Shown here: positions 20,422 through 28,610 of the stretch, piece by piece | Layout: each line of letters starts with the position of its first letter | Position numbering within the stretch: the first letter of the stretch is position 1 | IMG/VR virus record: IMGVR_UViG_3300045539_000055 | Coordinates: 1 to 64,000 of that record | Length of the DNA stretch: 64,000 nucleotides | Source of the DNA: a virus | Reading direction: 5' to 3' (one strand) | The notes under the pieces: generated by a model | Database searches by the model: none | What the model was told of the DNA's origin: nothing | What the model saw: only the letters and a program-made list of their open reading frames with translations | Made by a program: the position numbers and the translations under genes

Positions 20422-21072
20422 ATGGAATCAAAAAAATCGACATTCGAGAAATTGTCAGCTATCAATGTGAACGCTCACGTTGAAAAGAAAAGTAACTTGA
20501 CCTACCTATCTTGGGCTTGGGCTTGGAGTGAAACTAAAAAGGCTTGCCCCGATGCAACCTATAAAATCGGGCAAACAGACTACGATGAAGTCCTTGGGTT
20601 TATGTGCCACACTGAGGTAACAATCGAGGGAGAGACATTAGAGATGTGGCTTCCCGTAATGGATGGAGCAAACAAATCGATGCTTAAAACATCCTACAAG
20701 TACACCACTAAGTACGGAGAGAAGACTGTTGAAGCAGCCACTTCATTCGACATTAACAAAACTATTATGCGATGCTTGGTTAAGAACCTTGCTATGTTCG
20801 GTATGGGTATTTATATCTATGCGGGAGAAGACTTGCCTGAGACTAAGACCGAGACAGCACCTACACCACCCCCATCAGCAATCAATCTTAAAAAAGAAGA
20901 GACTGCCGAACTTCCTGACCTTAAAAAAGGCTCAGAGAATTGGGATAAAGTAGTTGCTTACGTTACAGCAAACAAGGAGTTGGGAATGGAGAAAATTGGA
21001 AAGCAATTGAACCGCAAGTACAAAATCAGTCCGACACTTAAAAAAGAAATCGCTAAAATAATAACACAATAA
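20422..21072 (+). CDS. Single-strand annealing protein, DUF1071 / Sak3 type
   Basis: 216 residues. Residues 6-140 match the DUF1071 (Sak3) annealing family: FEKLSAINVNAHVEKK, LTYLSWAWAWSETKK, TVEGE-like strands, MWLPVMDGANKSM, and NKTIMRCLVKNLAMFGMG. It would pair single-stranded DNA during phage recombination. A proline-rich linker (about 147-153) leads to a lysine-rich C-terminal tail. A RecE-like exonuclease gene follows 1 bp later, giving the classic exonuclease-annealing pair. Confidence 0.85.
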   Translation: MESKKSTFEKLSAINVNAHVEKKSNLTYLSWAWAWSETKKACPDATYKIGQTDYDEVLGFMCHTEVTIEGETLEMWLPVMDGANKSMLKTSYKYTTKYGEKTVEAATSFDINKTIMRCLVKNLAMFGMGIYIYAGEDLPETKTETAPTPPPSAINLKKEETAELPDLKKGSENWDKVVAYVTANKELGMEKIGKQLNRKYKISPTLKKEIAKIITQ

Positions 21073-21073
21073 T

Positions 21074-21820
21074 ATGGCATCAGTAAACAATCAAGTACTT
21101 GAGTTATTAAAAGATGATAATCAGTACTACTCGGGCATAGGTAAAAATTATCTATCAAATTCAGACATCGGTACGTTGTTGGAGAATCCAAAAGAGTTTG
21201 GAAAACAGCGTGAGGATAACAAGGCATTTGCAGAGGGAAGATACTTCCATCAGTCAATCCTTGAGCCTGAGAAAGTGAAGGATGTAAAATTTGTAGATGT
21301 GAGCACACGTACTACGAAGGAGTACAAAGCATTCTGTGAGGAGCATAAGCTACCGTTCTGTTTGCTTAAAAAAGAAATCGATGAGGTTAAGAACCTTGTT
21401 AAGATTATCAATAGCAACATCTTCTTCTTCGAGGAAATCTACAAAGATGGAAATCAGTTTGAGGTTCCCGCTGTAGGAGAGATACAAGGTATGATGTGGA
21501 AAGGTAAAGCAGATATTGTAACAGCAGATTGTGTTATAGACTTGAAGACCACAAGCGACATCCAAAAGTTCAAGTGGAACGCTAAGAAGTACAACTATGA
21601 CTCTCAGTGTTACATATACCAAATCTTATTCGGTAAGCCTTTAGTATTCTATGTAATAGATAAAGTTACCGGAATCCTTGCGGTATTCAAACCTACTCAA
21701 GAGTTCGTGGATGGTGGAGCACACAAGGTTGCAAGAGCAATTGATATGTATCAGAGATACTTCTCTGAGAATCCATCAGACGACATCGATAACTATTTCA
21801 TTGACGAATTTTTATACTAA
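21074..21820 (+). CDS. RecE-like PD-(D/E)XK exonuclease
   Basis: 248 residues. The nuclease core shows GRYFHQSILEPE (His59, as in the RecE/Cas4-like GxxxH), E130, GKADIV with Asp147, VIDLKTT with Asp156 and Lys158, and the C-terminal YNYDSQCYIYQ helix. It would resect double-stranded ends 5' to 3' so the adjacent annealing protein can load. Start 1 bp after the annealing protein gene. Confidence 0.85.
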   Translation: MASVNNQVLELLKDDNQYYSGIGKNYLSNSDIGTLLENPKEFGKQREDNKAFAEGRYFHQSILEPEKVKDVKFVDVSTRTTKEYKAFCEEHKLPFCLLKKEIDEVKNLVKIINSNIFFFEEIYKDGNQFEVPAVGEIQGMMWKGKADIVTADCVIDLKTTSDIQKFKWNAKKYNYDSQCYIYQILFGKPLVFYVIDKVTGILAVFKPTQEFVDGGAHKVARAIDMYQRYFSENPSDDIDNYFIDEFLY

Positions 21821-21825
21821 GAGAT

Positions 21826-22176
21826 ATGCACGTAGTTATAGATAGAAAGAATCCTTTAGAATATTTTGATGAGGATTTTTACGACTTCATTCATAAAGCA
21901 ATAGAGAAGCAAGTTTTGGTAGAAAACCCCGATATGAAATCTTTAAAGGAAGGTTCAAATAAAGTTGGTGGGATGATATACGAAGATTTATTAGTCAATG
22001 ATGAGAACTTAAAGCATATATGGATTGAATACGATGCTAATGTTTTAAAAAAAGGTATTATTTTAATACAAGTAGTTGACTTGATAATTTATGATGAAAT
22101 CCCTGACTTAGTATTGGATAGAATAAATAAATTAAAAGGAGCAGGAGCTACAGTGTCTTCAAAGACACAAGAGTAA
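21826..22176 (+). CDS. 116-residue protein in the recombination operon
   Basis: Acidic alpha/beta protein with EYFDEDFYDFIHKAIEKQ, MIYEDLLVNDENLKHIWIEY and two C-terminal strand/helix pairs. No family recognised. The end of the coding sequence, GATVSSKTQE, contains a palindrome copy. Confidence 0.6.
   Translation: MHVVIDRKNPLEYFDEDFYDFIHKAIEKQVLVENPDMKSLKEGSNKVGGMIYEDLLVNDENLKHIWIEYDANVLKKGIILIQVVDLIIYDEIPDLVLDRINKLKGAGATVSSKTQE
22153..22168. repeat. Dispersed 16-bp palindrome at end of the 21826 gene
   Basis: GTGTCTTCAAAGACAC, encoding V-S-S-K-T eight codons or fewer from the stop. It lies just before the pseudoknot-like leader of the SSB gene. Confidence 0.9.
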
Positions 22177-22231
22177 ACTAAGCAGTAACCTCAGCCTCAG
22201 GGGGTTATGCTTAGTTCAAATAGACTGAGGC
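22176..22231 (+). promoter_or_regulatory. Hairpin/pseudoknot leader of the SSB-like gene
   Basis: A 14-bp stem, AACTAAGCA (22176-22184), one bulged G, TAACC (22186-22190), pairs with GGTTA and TGCTTAGTT (22203-22216). The 12-nt loop contains GCCTCAG (22194-22200), which is complementary to CTGAGGC at 22225-22231. This could give an H-type pseudoknot, or two exclusive pairings. It ends 21 nt before the SSB start codon and begins at the stop of the previous gene. Autoregulation of SSB translation is a reasonable guess. Confidence 0.6.
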
Positions 22232-22252
22232 ACAATTAAAAAATCATTTACA

Positions 22253-22606
22253 ATGGCAGACCAAGAAAAGATTTTCGCAGATGGTTTCTTATTCAAAAGA
22301 AACGAAAAAGCCCCTGACTTCGTGGTAGGGAGAATTAGTATTAAAGTTGAAGAGGCTATTGCCTTTATGAAGCAACACCAAAAGAATGGTTGGGTTAACC
22401 TTGGGGTTAAGACAGCCCGAAGTGGAAACTACTACATTGACCTTGATACGTTTGAGGCAAAGAATGATAGTTCTCCTAAAGAAAGTGCAGTTGACAAGTA
22501 CGAAGCTAAAGCTAAGCCACCTCCATCAGTTCCGCAGATGAACGGAGATATGGCAAACCAATTCAACGAAGCTCAAGAAGAAGAGGATGATGACCTTCCA
22601 TTCTAA
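22253..22606 (+). CDS. SSB-like single-stranded DNA-binding protein
   Basis: 117 residues. A small N-terminal beta-rich domain (FLFKRNEKAPDFVVGRISIK, WVNLGVKTARSGNYYIDLDTF) is followed by a disordered linker and the acidic tail EEEDDDLPF. That tail mimics the SSB C-terminal protein-interaction peptide (DDDIPF). The position between recombination genes and the primase supports the role. The terminator at 22628 closes the operon. Confidence 0.72.
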   Translation: MADQEKIFADGFLFKRNEKAPDFVVGRISIKVEEAIAFMKQHQKNGWVNLGVKTARSGNYYIDLDTFEAKNDSSPKESAVDKYEAKAKPPPSVPQMNGDMANQFNEAQEEEDDDLPF

Positions 22607-22627
22607 GAAGCCAAGCCTATGTAAAAT

Positions 22628-22651
22628 GGGGGATTCATTCCCCCTTTTTTT
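22628..22651 (+). terminator. Rho-independent terminator after the SSB gene
   Basis: GGGGGA, a 5-nt loop and TCCCCC are followed by seven T. It lies 22 bp after the SSB stop and separates this operon from the primase-helicase unit. Confidence 0.85.
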
Positions 22652-22801
22652 ACCTTTAAGGCGTGTCGGAAACACCATTTTCAACACTTCTATTACTACT
22701 CTATGTAAAATCTATATTATTATTATTTTTTATTTTAGTATTTTAGTAAAAAAATTGACATAAAAGACAGTAGTATTGATTATCAATTAGTTAGATATTT
22801 A

Positions 22802-22832
22802 AAAACGACATTAAAACGACATAAAAACGACA
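22802..22832. repeat. Iteron-like repeats before the primase gene (candidate origin)
   Basis: AAAACGACA occurs three times at exactly 11-bp spacing (22802, 22813, 22824), about one helical turn apart. A degenerate partner, GACATAAAAGACAG, lies about 30 bp upstream. The array ends 5 bp before the primase-helicase ATG, inside very AT-rich sequence. An identical AAAACGACATT is present in the intergenic region at 10341-10351. Iterons beside a replication gene suggest an origin or an operator of the replication unit. Confidence 0.6.
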
Positions 22833-22836
22833 GATA

Positions 22837-25260
22837 ATGACACATAACGTAACAATATTTCAAAACATACGTGATACGGACACTCCTTTCTTTCGGGATG
22901 TACACGTTATCCTTGAGAGAATTAAGGATGGAGCAGGAGCTACCAAAGACATTGTAAAGCGTATCAGACAAGAAAAGAATAAAGCAGAGAGAAACGAGAT
23001 TAAGAAACTACTTCCCGCTATTTGTTTCAGCGGTACTTTCAAGAAGAGATTAGATTCAGCACTCGACAAACACTCAGGGCTTATTTGTTTAGACTTTGAT
23101 GGCTACCAAAAACAAAAAGAATTATTACAAGACAAAGAGACTATATCAAAAAACAAATATGTATTCTCAGTCTTTATTTCCCCATCAGGAAATGGATTAA
23201 AAGTATTGGTTAAGATTCCCGCAGATGAGGACAACCATACAAACTACTTCAATAGCTTAGAAAAGCACTTTAACAGCCCTTATTTCGATAAAACGAGTAA
23301 GAACATCAGTCGAGTTTGTTATGAGTCTTACGACCCCTTAATTCACGTTAATGAGAACTCATCGATTTGGGATTTGATTGAAGAGCCTGAGTACACCGAA
23401 ATAAATAGAGTACGAGACCAAGCTACTATTCCAATTTCAGATGAGAATAAGATTGTAGAGATACTCGTTAAGTGGTGGGAGAAGAAATACCCAATGCAAG
23501 AGGGTCAAAGAAACCACAACGCATACATACTTGCTATGGCATTCAATGACTTTGGAGTAAACAAAAGTCTTGCGGGTTATATCTTAAATCAGTTTGCTAC
23601 TTCTGACTTCTCAATAAGTGAGATAGCAACAACGATTGATTCAGCCTACAGACATACAGCAAACTTCGGAACCAAGTATTACGAAGACGAAGAGCGTATT
23701 AATCAGATTCGTGCAAAGCTAAGAAGAGGCGTATCAAAAAAAGAGATTCGCTACCAACTACAAGATTCCAATTTGGATAGCGACACTATCGAAGCAGTCT
23801 TAAATAAAGTCGAAGATGAAAATTCTAAGATGACATTTTGGACTAAGAACGATAAAGGGGTCATCAAGATTGAACATATCTTATTCAAAACTTTCTTAGA
23901 GGATTCAGGATTCTATAAATTCTGTCCTGAGGGGAGCAGGAACTATGTGTTTGTAAAGGTTACTAACAACCTAATAGACCATACTTCTGAGAAAGAAATT
24001 AAAGACTTTGTACTTGCTCACTTATTAGAGTTAGATGATTACAGCGTTTACAATTACTTCGCAGACAATACGAGATTCTTTAGAGATGATTTCCTTTCAA
24101 TGATTTCAACCATTGAGATATACTTTATAGCAGACACCAAGGATTCAGCGTACTTGTATTATAAAAATTGTGCTGTTAAGATTATGAAAGACAGCATCCT
24201 TACCATTGACTATGTTGATTTGGGAGGTTACGTTTGGAAAGACCACGTGATTGATAGAAACTTTAATATTTGTGAGGTTACGGGAGACTGTGATTTCAGA
24301 AAGTTTATTGGCAATATCAACGGAGGAGATGAGAATAGAATTAAGACTATGGAGAGTACTCTCGGATTCCTTCAACACGGATATAAGAACTTATCATTTT
24401 GTCCGGCAGTGATTCTAAATGATGAGGTTATCAGCGATAATCCTGAGGGAGGAACCGGAAAGGGATTAGTTATGAATGCCCTTAGCAATATGAAGAAACT
24501 CGTAGTGATTGATGGTAAATCTTTCAACTTTGAAAAGTCATTCCCTTATCAGTTAGTATCAGCAGATACTCAGATACTTTGCTTTGATGATGTTAAGAAA
24601 CATTTTGATTTCGAGAGACTATTCAGCGTGATTACAGAGGGTTTGACATTGGAGAAGAAGAACAAAGATGCTATCAAGATTCCTTTCAGCAAGTCTCCTA
24701 AGGTTACAATAACAACCAACTATGCTATCAAGGGAGCAGGTAATTCATTTGCTCGTAGAAAGTGGGAACTTGAACTACATCAGTACTACAATATGAACTT
24801 CACACCGAGAGATGATTTTGGTAAGATGATGTTCGGGGATTGGAACGATGATGAGTGGTGCGAGTTTGATAACTATATGATTGGATGCTTGAGATTCTAC
24901 CTTGCAAATGGATTGGTTAAATCTAAGTTTGTGAACTTAAAGATTCGTCAGTTATCAGCAGAGAGTTGCCACGAATTTATCGAGTGGTGCGGATTGGTTG
25001 ATAACAACGATAGAAGCAATGTGCTACCTACAAACGTAAGGCTTTACAAAAACGAGCTGTACAGCAATTTTGTTGATGAATACCCTGACTATGGTGCGAG
25101 AGGTAGAATGAGTATCAGCCGAACTAAATTCTACAAATGGTTAGTAGCTTACGCTATTTACAAAGAGGGTATTATGCCTGAGGAAGACAGAGACCATATC
25201 GGTAGATGGATAATCATCAAGAAGAGAGCAGATAACGATACACAAATTCAATTAAATTAA
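22837..25260 (+). CDS. Primase-SF3-type helicase fusion
   Basis: 807 residues. The N-terminus (1-190) resembles the VirE/BT4734-like domain of Bacteroidota mobile elements, with FFRDVHVILERIKDG, LICLDFDGY and FSVFISPSGNGLKVLVKI, and is probably a primase fold. Residues about 205-270 carry a PriCT-like helical segment (MQEGQRNHNAYILAMAFNDF). The C-terminal helicase has Walker A GGTGKG at 538-543, Walker B ILCFDD near 579-584, and VTITTNYAIKG near 630, as in D5/SF3 replicative helicases. It would prime and unwind phage DNA. It starts just after the iteron array. Confidence 0.85.
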   Translation: MTHNVTIFQNIRDTDTPFFRDVHVILERIKDGAGATKDIVKRIRQEKNKAERNEIKKLLPAICFSGTFKKRLDSALDKHSGLICLDFDGYQKQKELLQDKETISKNKYVFSVFISPSGNGLKVLVKIPADEDNHTNYFNSLEKHFNSPYFDKTSKNISRVCYESYDPLIHVNENSSIWDLIEEPEYTEINRVRDQATIPISDENKIVEILVKWWEKKYPMQEGQRNHNAYILAMAFNDFGVNKSLAGYILNQFATSDFSISEIATTIDSAYRHTANFGTKYYEDEERINQIRAKLRRGVSKKEIRYQLQDSNLDSDTIEAVLNKVEDENSKMTFWTKNDKGVIKIEHILFKTFLEDSGFYKFCPEGSRNYVFVKVTNNLIDHTSEKEIKDFVLAHLLELDDYSVYNYFADNTRFFRDDFLSMISTIEIYFIADTKDSAYLYYKNCAVKIMKDSILTIDYVDLGGYVWKDHVIDRNFNICEVTGDCDFRKFIGNINGGDENRIKTMESTLGFLQHGYKNLSFCPAVILNDEVISDNPEGGTGKGLVMNALSNMKKLVVIDGKSFNFEKSFPYQLVSADTQILCFDDVKKHFDFERLFSVITEGLTLEKKNKDAIKIPFSKSPKVTITTNYAIKGAGNSFARRKWELELHQYYNMNFTPRDDFGKMMFGDWNDDEWCEFDNYMIGCLRFYLANGLVKSKFVNLKIRQLSAESCHEFIEWCGLVDNNDRSNVLPTNVRLYKNELYSNFVDEYPDYGARGRMSISRTKFYKWLVAYAIYKEGIMPEEDRDHIGRWIIIKKRADNDTQIQLN

Positions 25261-25261
25261 T

Positions 25262-25360
25262 ATGACACCAAAACAAGAAAGAATAGTAGTAGAAATAATC
25301 GCTTGGGTATGCGTAATAATACTTGTTGCTACAGCAATTATTGCAGTTCGTTTATGGTAG
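25262..25360 (+). CDS. 32-residue membrane peptide upstream of SF2 helicase
   Basis: MTPKQERIVVEIIAWVCVII followed by a hydrophobic run ending VRLW. It starts 1 bp after the primase stop and overlaps the helicase start by 7 bp (ATGGTAG), so it is likely translated for coupling if nothing else. Function unknown. Confidence 0.45.
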   Translation: MTPKQERIVVEIIAWVCVIILVATAIIAVRLW

Positions 25361-26817
25361 ATATACTCGAAAGAAATTCAGGATTCAATAACTACGAAAT
25401 GTGGAAGCAGTGCGAGTTATTAAGAGGCGTTGTATTTCAAACTGTAGAGTCTAAGATTGGAAGAGGTAAAAATGTTAGAGTTGTTCAGAACTTCAAGCAC
25501 GACACACCTAAAGAGGTTAGAGAACGAATAGCTAATAGCTGTGAGTACTATAAACAATTACACCTAAAAGATATGGAAAGAAATAATCAAATTAAATTTA
25601 GAGATTATCAGTTCGACATTATCAGAAAAGGCACAGAGATACTAACTAAAAGTGGATTTGTTTACCTTGCTATGGAAGTTCGTACAGGTAAGACATTAAC
25701 AAGCCTTGGAATAGCAGAAAAGATTTGCAGCAGCAATGTTTTGTTTTTAACAAAAAAGAAAGCGATAGGCAGTATTCAGAAGGATTACGAGCTACTTAAT
25801 CCTCCTTATCATTTAACAGTTACCAATTACGAGAGTTTACATAAGATAGAAGATACCGATTGGGATTTAATTGTTTGTGATGAGGCTCACTCGATGGGTG
25901 CATTTGCCAAGCCGAGCAAGAGAGCAGTTCAGGTAAAAGACCTCATAAACTTGACAAAAGCTAATGTTATATTGCTATCAGGAACCCCAACTCCTGAGTC
26001 ATACTCTCAGATGTATCATCAGGTTTATGGAATACCAAATAATCCATTTAAAGAGTTCAAAACTTTTTATAAATTTTGTAGTAAATTTGTAGTTGTTAAG
26101 ACTAAAATGATAAATGGCTTAGTGATGAATGACTATTCCAATGGTATGTACACCATACTTGAGGAAATGGAACCTTTTATGATAAACTATACTCAAGCAG
26201 AAGCAGGTTTTATAGCCGAAACTATTGAAGAGGTATTTGAAGTTGAGCTAAAAGAATCAACCTATAAGTTGATTAAGAAGTTGAGTAGAGATTTAATTGT
26301 TCAAGGAAAGGAAGAAGTTATCTTAGGAGACACTCCCGTAAAACTAATGAGTAAGATGCATCAGCTATACTCAGGAACTGTGAAGTTTGAAAGCGGGAAG
26401 TCTATGGTAATAGATACCACCAAAGCAGAGTTTATTAAGTCTCAATGGATGGGATGTCAAATTGGAATCTTCTATAAGTTTAAAGAAGAGCTTGAGGCTT
26501 TGAAGCAGGTATTCGGAGATGAGCTTACTACAGAGCTTAGTGTCTTTGAAGACACTTATAAAAACATAGCATTGCAGATTGTATCAGGGCGTGAGGGAAT
26601 ATCGCTAAAGAAAGCAGAGTACCTCGTGTATTACAATATTGATTTTAGTGCTACGAGCTATTGGCAATCTAAGGATAGAATGACTACCAAGGACAGACCA
26701 AAGAACGAAGTGTTTTGGATTTTCTCCAAGGGAGGGATTGAAGAGCAGATTTATAAAGCAGTAACAAAAAAGAAAGACTATACATTAGCACACTTTAAAA
26801 AAGATTTTTACTTATGA
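25354..26817 (+). CDS. SNF2-like SF2 helicase / translocase
   Basis: 487 residues from the ATG at 25354; the longer frame start at 25303 lies in the membrane peptide gene. Helicase motifs: Q-like KFRDYQFDII, Walker A VRTGKTL at about 109-115, DEAH at 176-179, SGTPTPES at 209-216, and a C-terminal RecA lobe with VSGREGISLKKAEYLVYYNID and QSKDRMTTKDR. The short second lobe is typical of phage SF2 helicases involved in replication fork or recombination remodelling. A palindrome copy lies in the coding sequence at 26540. Confidence 0.85.
   Translation: MVDILERNSGFNNYEMWKQCELLRGVVFQTVESKIGRGKNVRVVQNFKHDTPKEVRERIANSCEYYKQLHLKDMERNNQIKFRDYQFDIIRKGTEILTKSGFVYLAMEVRTGKTLTSLGIAEKICSSNVLFLTKKKAIGSIQKDYELLNPPYHLTVTNYESLHKIEDTDWDLIVCDEAHSMGAFAKPSKRAVQVKDLINLTKANVILLSGTPTPESYSQMYHQVYGIPNNPFKEFKTFYKFCSKFVVVKTKMINGLVMNDYSNGMYTILEEMEPFMINYTQAEAGFIAETIEEVFEVELKESTYKLIKKLSRDLIVQGKEEVILGDTPVKLMSKMHQLYSGTVKFESGKSMVIDTTKAEFIKSQWMGCQIGIFYKFKEELEALKQVFGDELTTELSVFEDTYKNIALQIVSGREGISLKKAEYLVYYNIDFSATSYWQSKDRMTTKDRPKNEVFWIFSKGGIEEQIYKAVTKKKDYTLAHFKKDFYL
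26540..26555. repeat. Dispersed 16-bp palindrome in the SF2 helicase gene
   Basis: GTGTCTTTGAAGACAC on the plus (sense) strand, read as S-V-F-E-D-T. It shows the TG-centred orientation, as in groEL. Confidence 0.9.
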
Positions 26818-27566
26818 AAAAAATATATTTAGACAAGAAAGAGTTTCGATACAATAAGATTGAAGACTTAAAAGAGGAACTTGAAAAAAGAAGTATCTCT
26901 ATTGGAGAAGGTTCTACAATTGGAGAAGGAACATTTTTAGGAAATAATATTTCTATTGGAAAGAATGTTGCAATTGGAGACTATTGTGGTATCGGAAACC
27001 ACACGGTATTACAGACAAATGCAAAAGTAAGTAACCGCTCATCAATAGGTAATCATTGTCTTGTATCTACAGATGCATCAATAGGTTATCGTTCTTTTAT
27101 TGGGAACTATGTAAACGTAATGTCCAATGCTCAAATCAAAAACAGATGTACAATTGGCAACAACTCTATCGTTGGAAATTCTACCGTAATCGGGTCAAAT
27201 ACATTTACAAGAAATAACGCTTCAATAGGCAATAGCGTAGTTATTGGAAATGATGTGTCTATTAGTTACGGAGTGTCTATTAGAGACCAAGCGTTTGTAT
27301 GTAATGGCTCTACCATAGGAGACTACTCGTCTGTAAAAGAAAAAGTAAAACTTCAAAACAACATTTATATCGTTGGGTCATTAGGTCCGGCATCAGCTGT
27401 TACATACACGGGAAATAGAAATATGTCTATAGGTTGTAAACACTATACTATTGATGAGTTACTTAAAAATTTTCAACAAATTGGGGAGTTAGAAGGTCTA
27501 AATCCTGAGCAAATAGTTGAGTACAAAGATTATCTTTTAATCATTGATAAATTCAGTAAAATATGA
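26814..27566 (+). CDS. Left-handed beta-helix (hexapeptide repeat) protein
   Basis: 250 residues. From about 28 to 185 there are more than twenty imperfect hexapeptides of the [I/V]-G-x-x-x-x type (ISIGEGSTIGEGTFLGNN, VAIGDYCGIGNH, and so on). These form a left-handed parallel beta-helix. A C-terminal domain follows with VGSLGPASAVTYTG and IGCKHYTIDELL, ending in a helix. Hexapeptide folds occur in acyltransferases and polymer-forming proteins. The usual catalytic His is not evident, so enzymatic activity is doubtful. The gene overlaps the helicase by 4 bp. Confidence 0.8.
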   Translation: MKKIYLDKKEFRYNKIEDLKEELEKRSISIGEGSTIGEGTFLGNNISIGKNVAIGDYCGIGNHTVLQTNAKVSNRSSIGNHCLVSTDASIGYRSFIGNYVNVMSNAQIKNRCTIGNNSIVGNSTVIGSNTFTRNNASIGNSVVIGNDVSISYGVSIRDQAFVCNGSTIGDYSSVKEKVKLQNNIYIVGSLGPASAVTYTGNRNMSIGCKHYTIDELLKNFQQIGELEGLNPEQIVEYKDYLLIIDKFSKI

Positions 27567-27646
27567 TAAATAAAATTATTGACAAATTTTTTTGGGTAGC
27601 AGTTTTTGCTGCCTTATATGGTTGCTTATTATTAATTTTAAACTAA
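27563..27646 (+). CDS. 27-residue membrane peptide
   Basis: MINKIIDKFFWVAVFAALYG followed by a hydrophobic tail. It overlaps the beta-helix gene by 4 bp (ATGA). Together with similar peptides at 14891 and 25262 it forms a set of tiny single-helix proteins. Function unknown. Confidence 0.42.
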   Translation: MINKIIDKFFWVAVFAALYGCLLLILN

Positions 27647-27653
27647 AACAATT

Positions 27654-27770
27654 ATGAATTGGGATTATCCACCTGAAGAAAAAGAGTGTACTTGCAGATA
27701 CTGCGGAGAGGACTCAGAAAAAGAATTTTGTAACAGAGAGTGTGCTAAAGCATACGAAGGAGATAACTAA
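27654..27770 (+). CDS. 38-residue zinc-finger-like peptide
   Basis: MNWDYPPEEKECTCRYCGED followed by FCNRECAKAYEG. The CRYC and CNREC pairs give a C-x2-C / C-x3-C treble-clef-like zinc site. It is 5 bp upstream of the next gene and well spaced from the membrane peptide. Such miniature zinc proteins are common in phage early regions. Confidence 0.55.
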   Translation: MNWDYPPEEKECTCRYCGEDSEKEFCNRECAKAYEGDN

Positions 27771-27774
27771 AGAT

Positions 27775-28062
27775 ATGGCAAGTAAAAGAAACAAGATGGC
27801 AGGAGACCATCCATCTTATGACAAATTAAATATGTCAGAAGAAAGAAAGAGAAAAAAATTAGCTTACGATACCAAGTATCAATCTTCTCCAAAAAGAGTT
27901 AACTACCGAGAAAAGTTAAACAAAGCTAATCGTGATGCCGGAACTTATGGCAATGGAGACAACTTAGATATGAGTCATACCAAAGCCGGAAGTATGGTAA
28001 CTGAGAATATGAAATCCAATAGGGGTAGAAATGGTCATAACGGTAAATCAACTAAGAAATGA
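27775..28062 (+). CDS. Basic phage protein of the KLAYDTKYQSSPKR type
   Basis: 95 residues from the ATG at 27775. It contains RKKLAYDTKYQSSPKRVNYREKLNKANRDAGTYGNGD and DMSHTKAGSMVTENMKSNRGRNG in separate blocks (each recognised as a conserved pattern of small phage proteins). The S-H-T/S-x-x-G and E-N-x-x-x-N-R-x-R-N motifs recall HNH-like folds, but no complete active site is present. Overlaps the next gene by 4 bp. Confidence 0.62.
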   Translation: MASKRNKMAGDHPSYDKLNMSEERKRKKLAYDTKYQSSPKRVNYREKLNKANRDAGTYGNGDNLDMSHTKAGSMVTENMKSNRGRNGHNGKSTKK

Positions 28063-28391
28063 TAAAGTGTTTATGTGTTGACGATAGCAACAAGCCAAAT
28101 CAAATACCGCAAGACAAATGGATAGAAAAAGGTACTGAATATACTATTCTATTCAGTATGACTGTGCTTCCTCAAAAGCAATTAGCGTTTCAATTGTATG
28201 AGATTGACCTTGATGATAGTTGTTCTCCCTACACGTGGTTCCTCGCAAATCGTTTTTCTTTTAGAAAGGAAGACCTTGAGGCGTTGATAGCCTTTATACA
28301 AGAGTGCAATCGAATCAATTTCACAATGAATGAATTGAAAAAAACCATAAACATAGATGAAAGAGAGCCAAGTACAATCGAAAAAGATTAA
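28059..28391 (+). CDS. Conserved phage protein of unknown function
   Basis: 110 residues, beta-rich start KCLCVDDSNKPNQIP, GTEYTILFSM, LAFQLYEIDLDD, then FLANRFSFRKEDLEAL and a charged tail. The layout K-C-L/I-x-x-D-x-x-x-K-P-x-x-I-P is shared by many Bacteroidota phage proteins without known function. The C-terminal 35 bases overlap the nuclease gene in another frame. Confidence 0.65.
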   Translation: MIKCLCVDDSNKPNQIPQDKWIEKGTEYTILFSMTVLPQKQLAFQLYEIDLDDSCSPYTWFLANRFSFRKEDLEALIAFIQECNRINFTMNELKKTINIDEREPSTIEKD

Positions 28392-28599
28392 GGAGCTCGA
28401 GGCTCAGGGATATTACGTTATCAAGTTGATTAAGACCAACAAGAACGGTATTCCTGACCTTATAGCTATTCCTCCTAATTCAGATGTTGAGTTCTATGAG
28501 GTTAAAGCCCCAAATGGGAAAACATCTCCCCTACAGGAGTGGAGATTAAAAGAACTTACTGAACACGGAGTAAAAGCAGAGGTCTATAAACCATTATAA
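28357..28599 (+). CDS. VRR-NUC domain nuclease
   Basis: 80 residues, the length of stand-alone phage VRR-NUC proteins. The core is GIPDLIAIPPNSDVEFYEVK with the catalytic Asp of P-D-L and the E-x-K of EVK, followed by SPLQEWRLKEL. The family cleaves branched DNA such as Holliday junctions. It starts within the end of the preceding gene. Confidence 0.82.
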   Translation: MKESQVQSKKIKELEAQGYYVIKLIKTNKNGIPDLIAIPPNSDVEFYEVKAPNGKTSPLQEWRLKELTEHGVKAEVYKPL

Positions 28600-28610
28600 A
28601 ATTAAATTAA

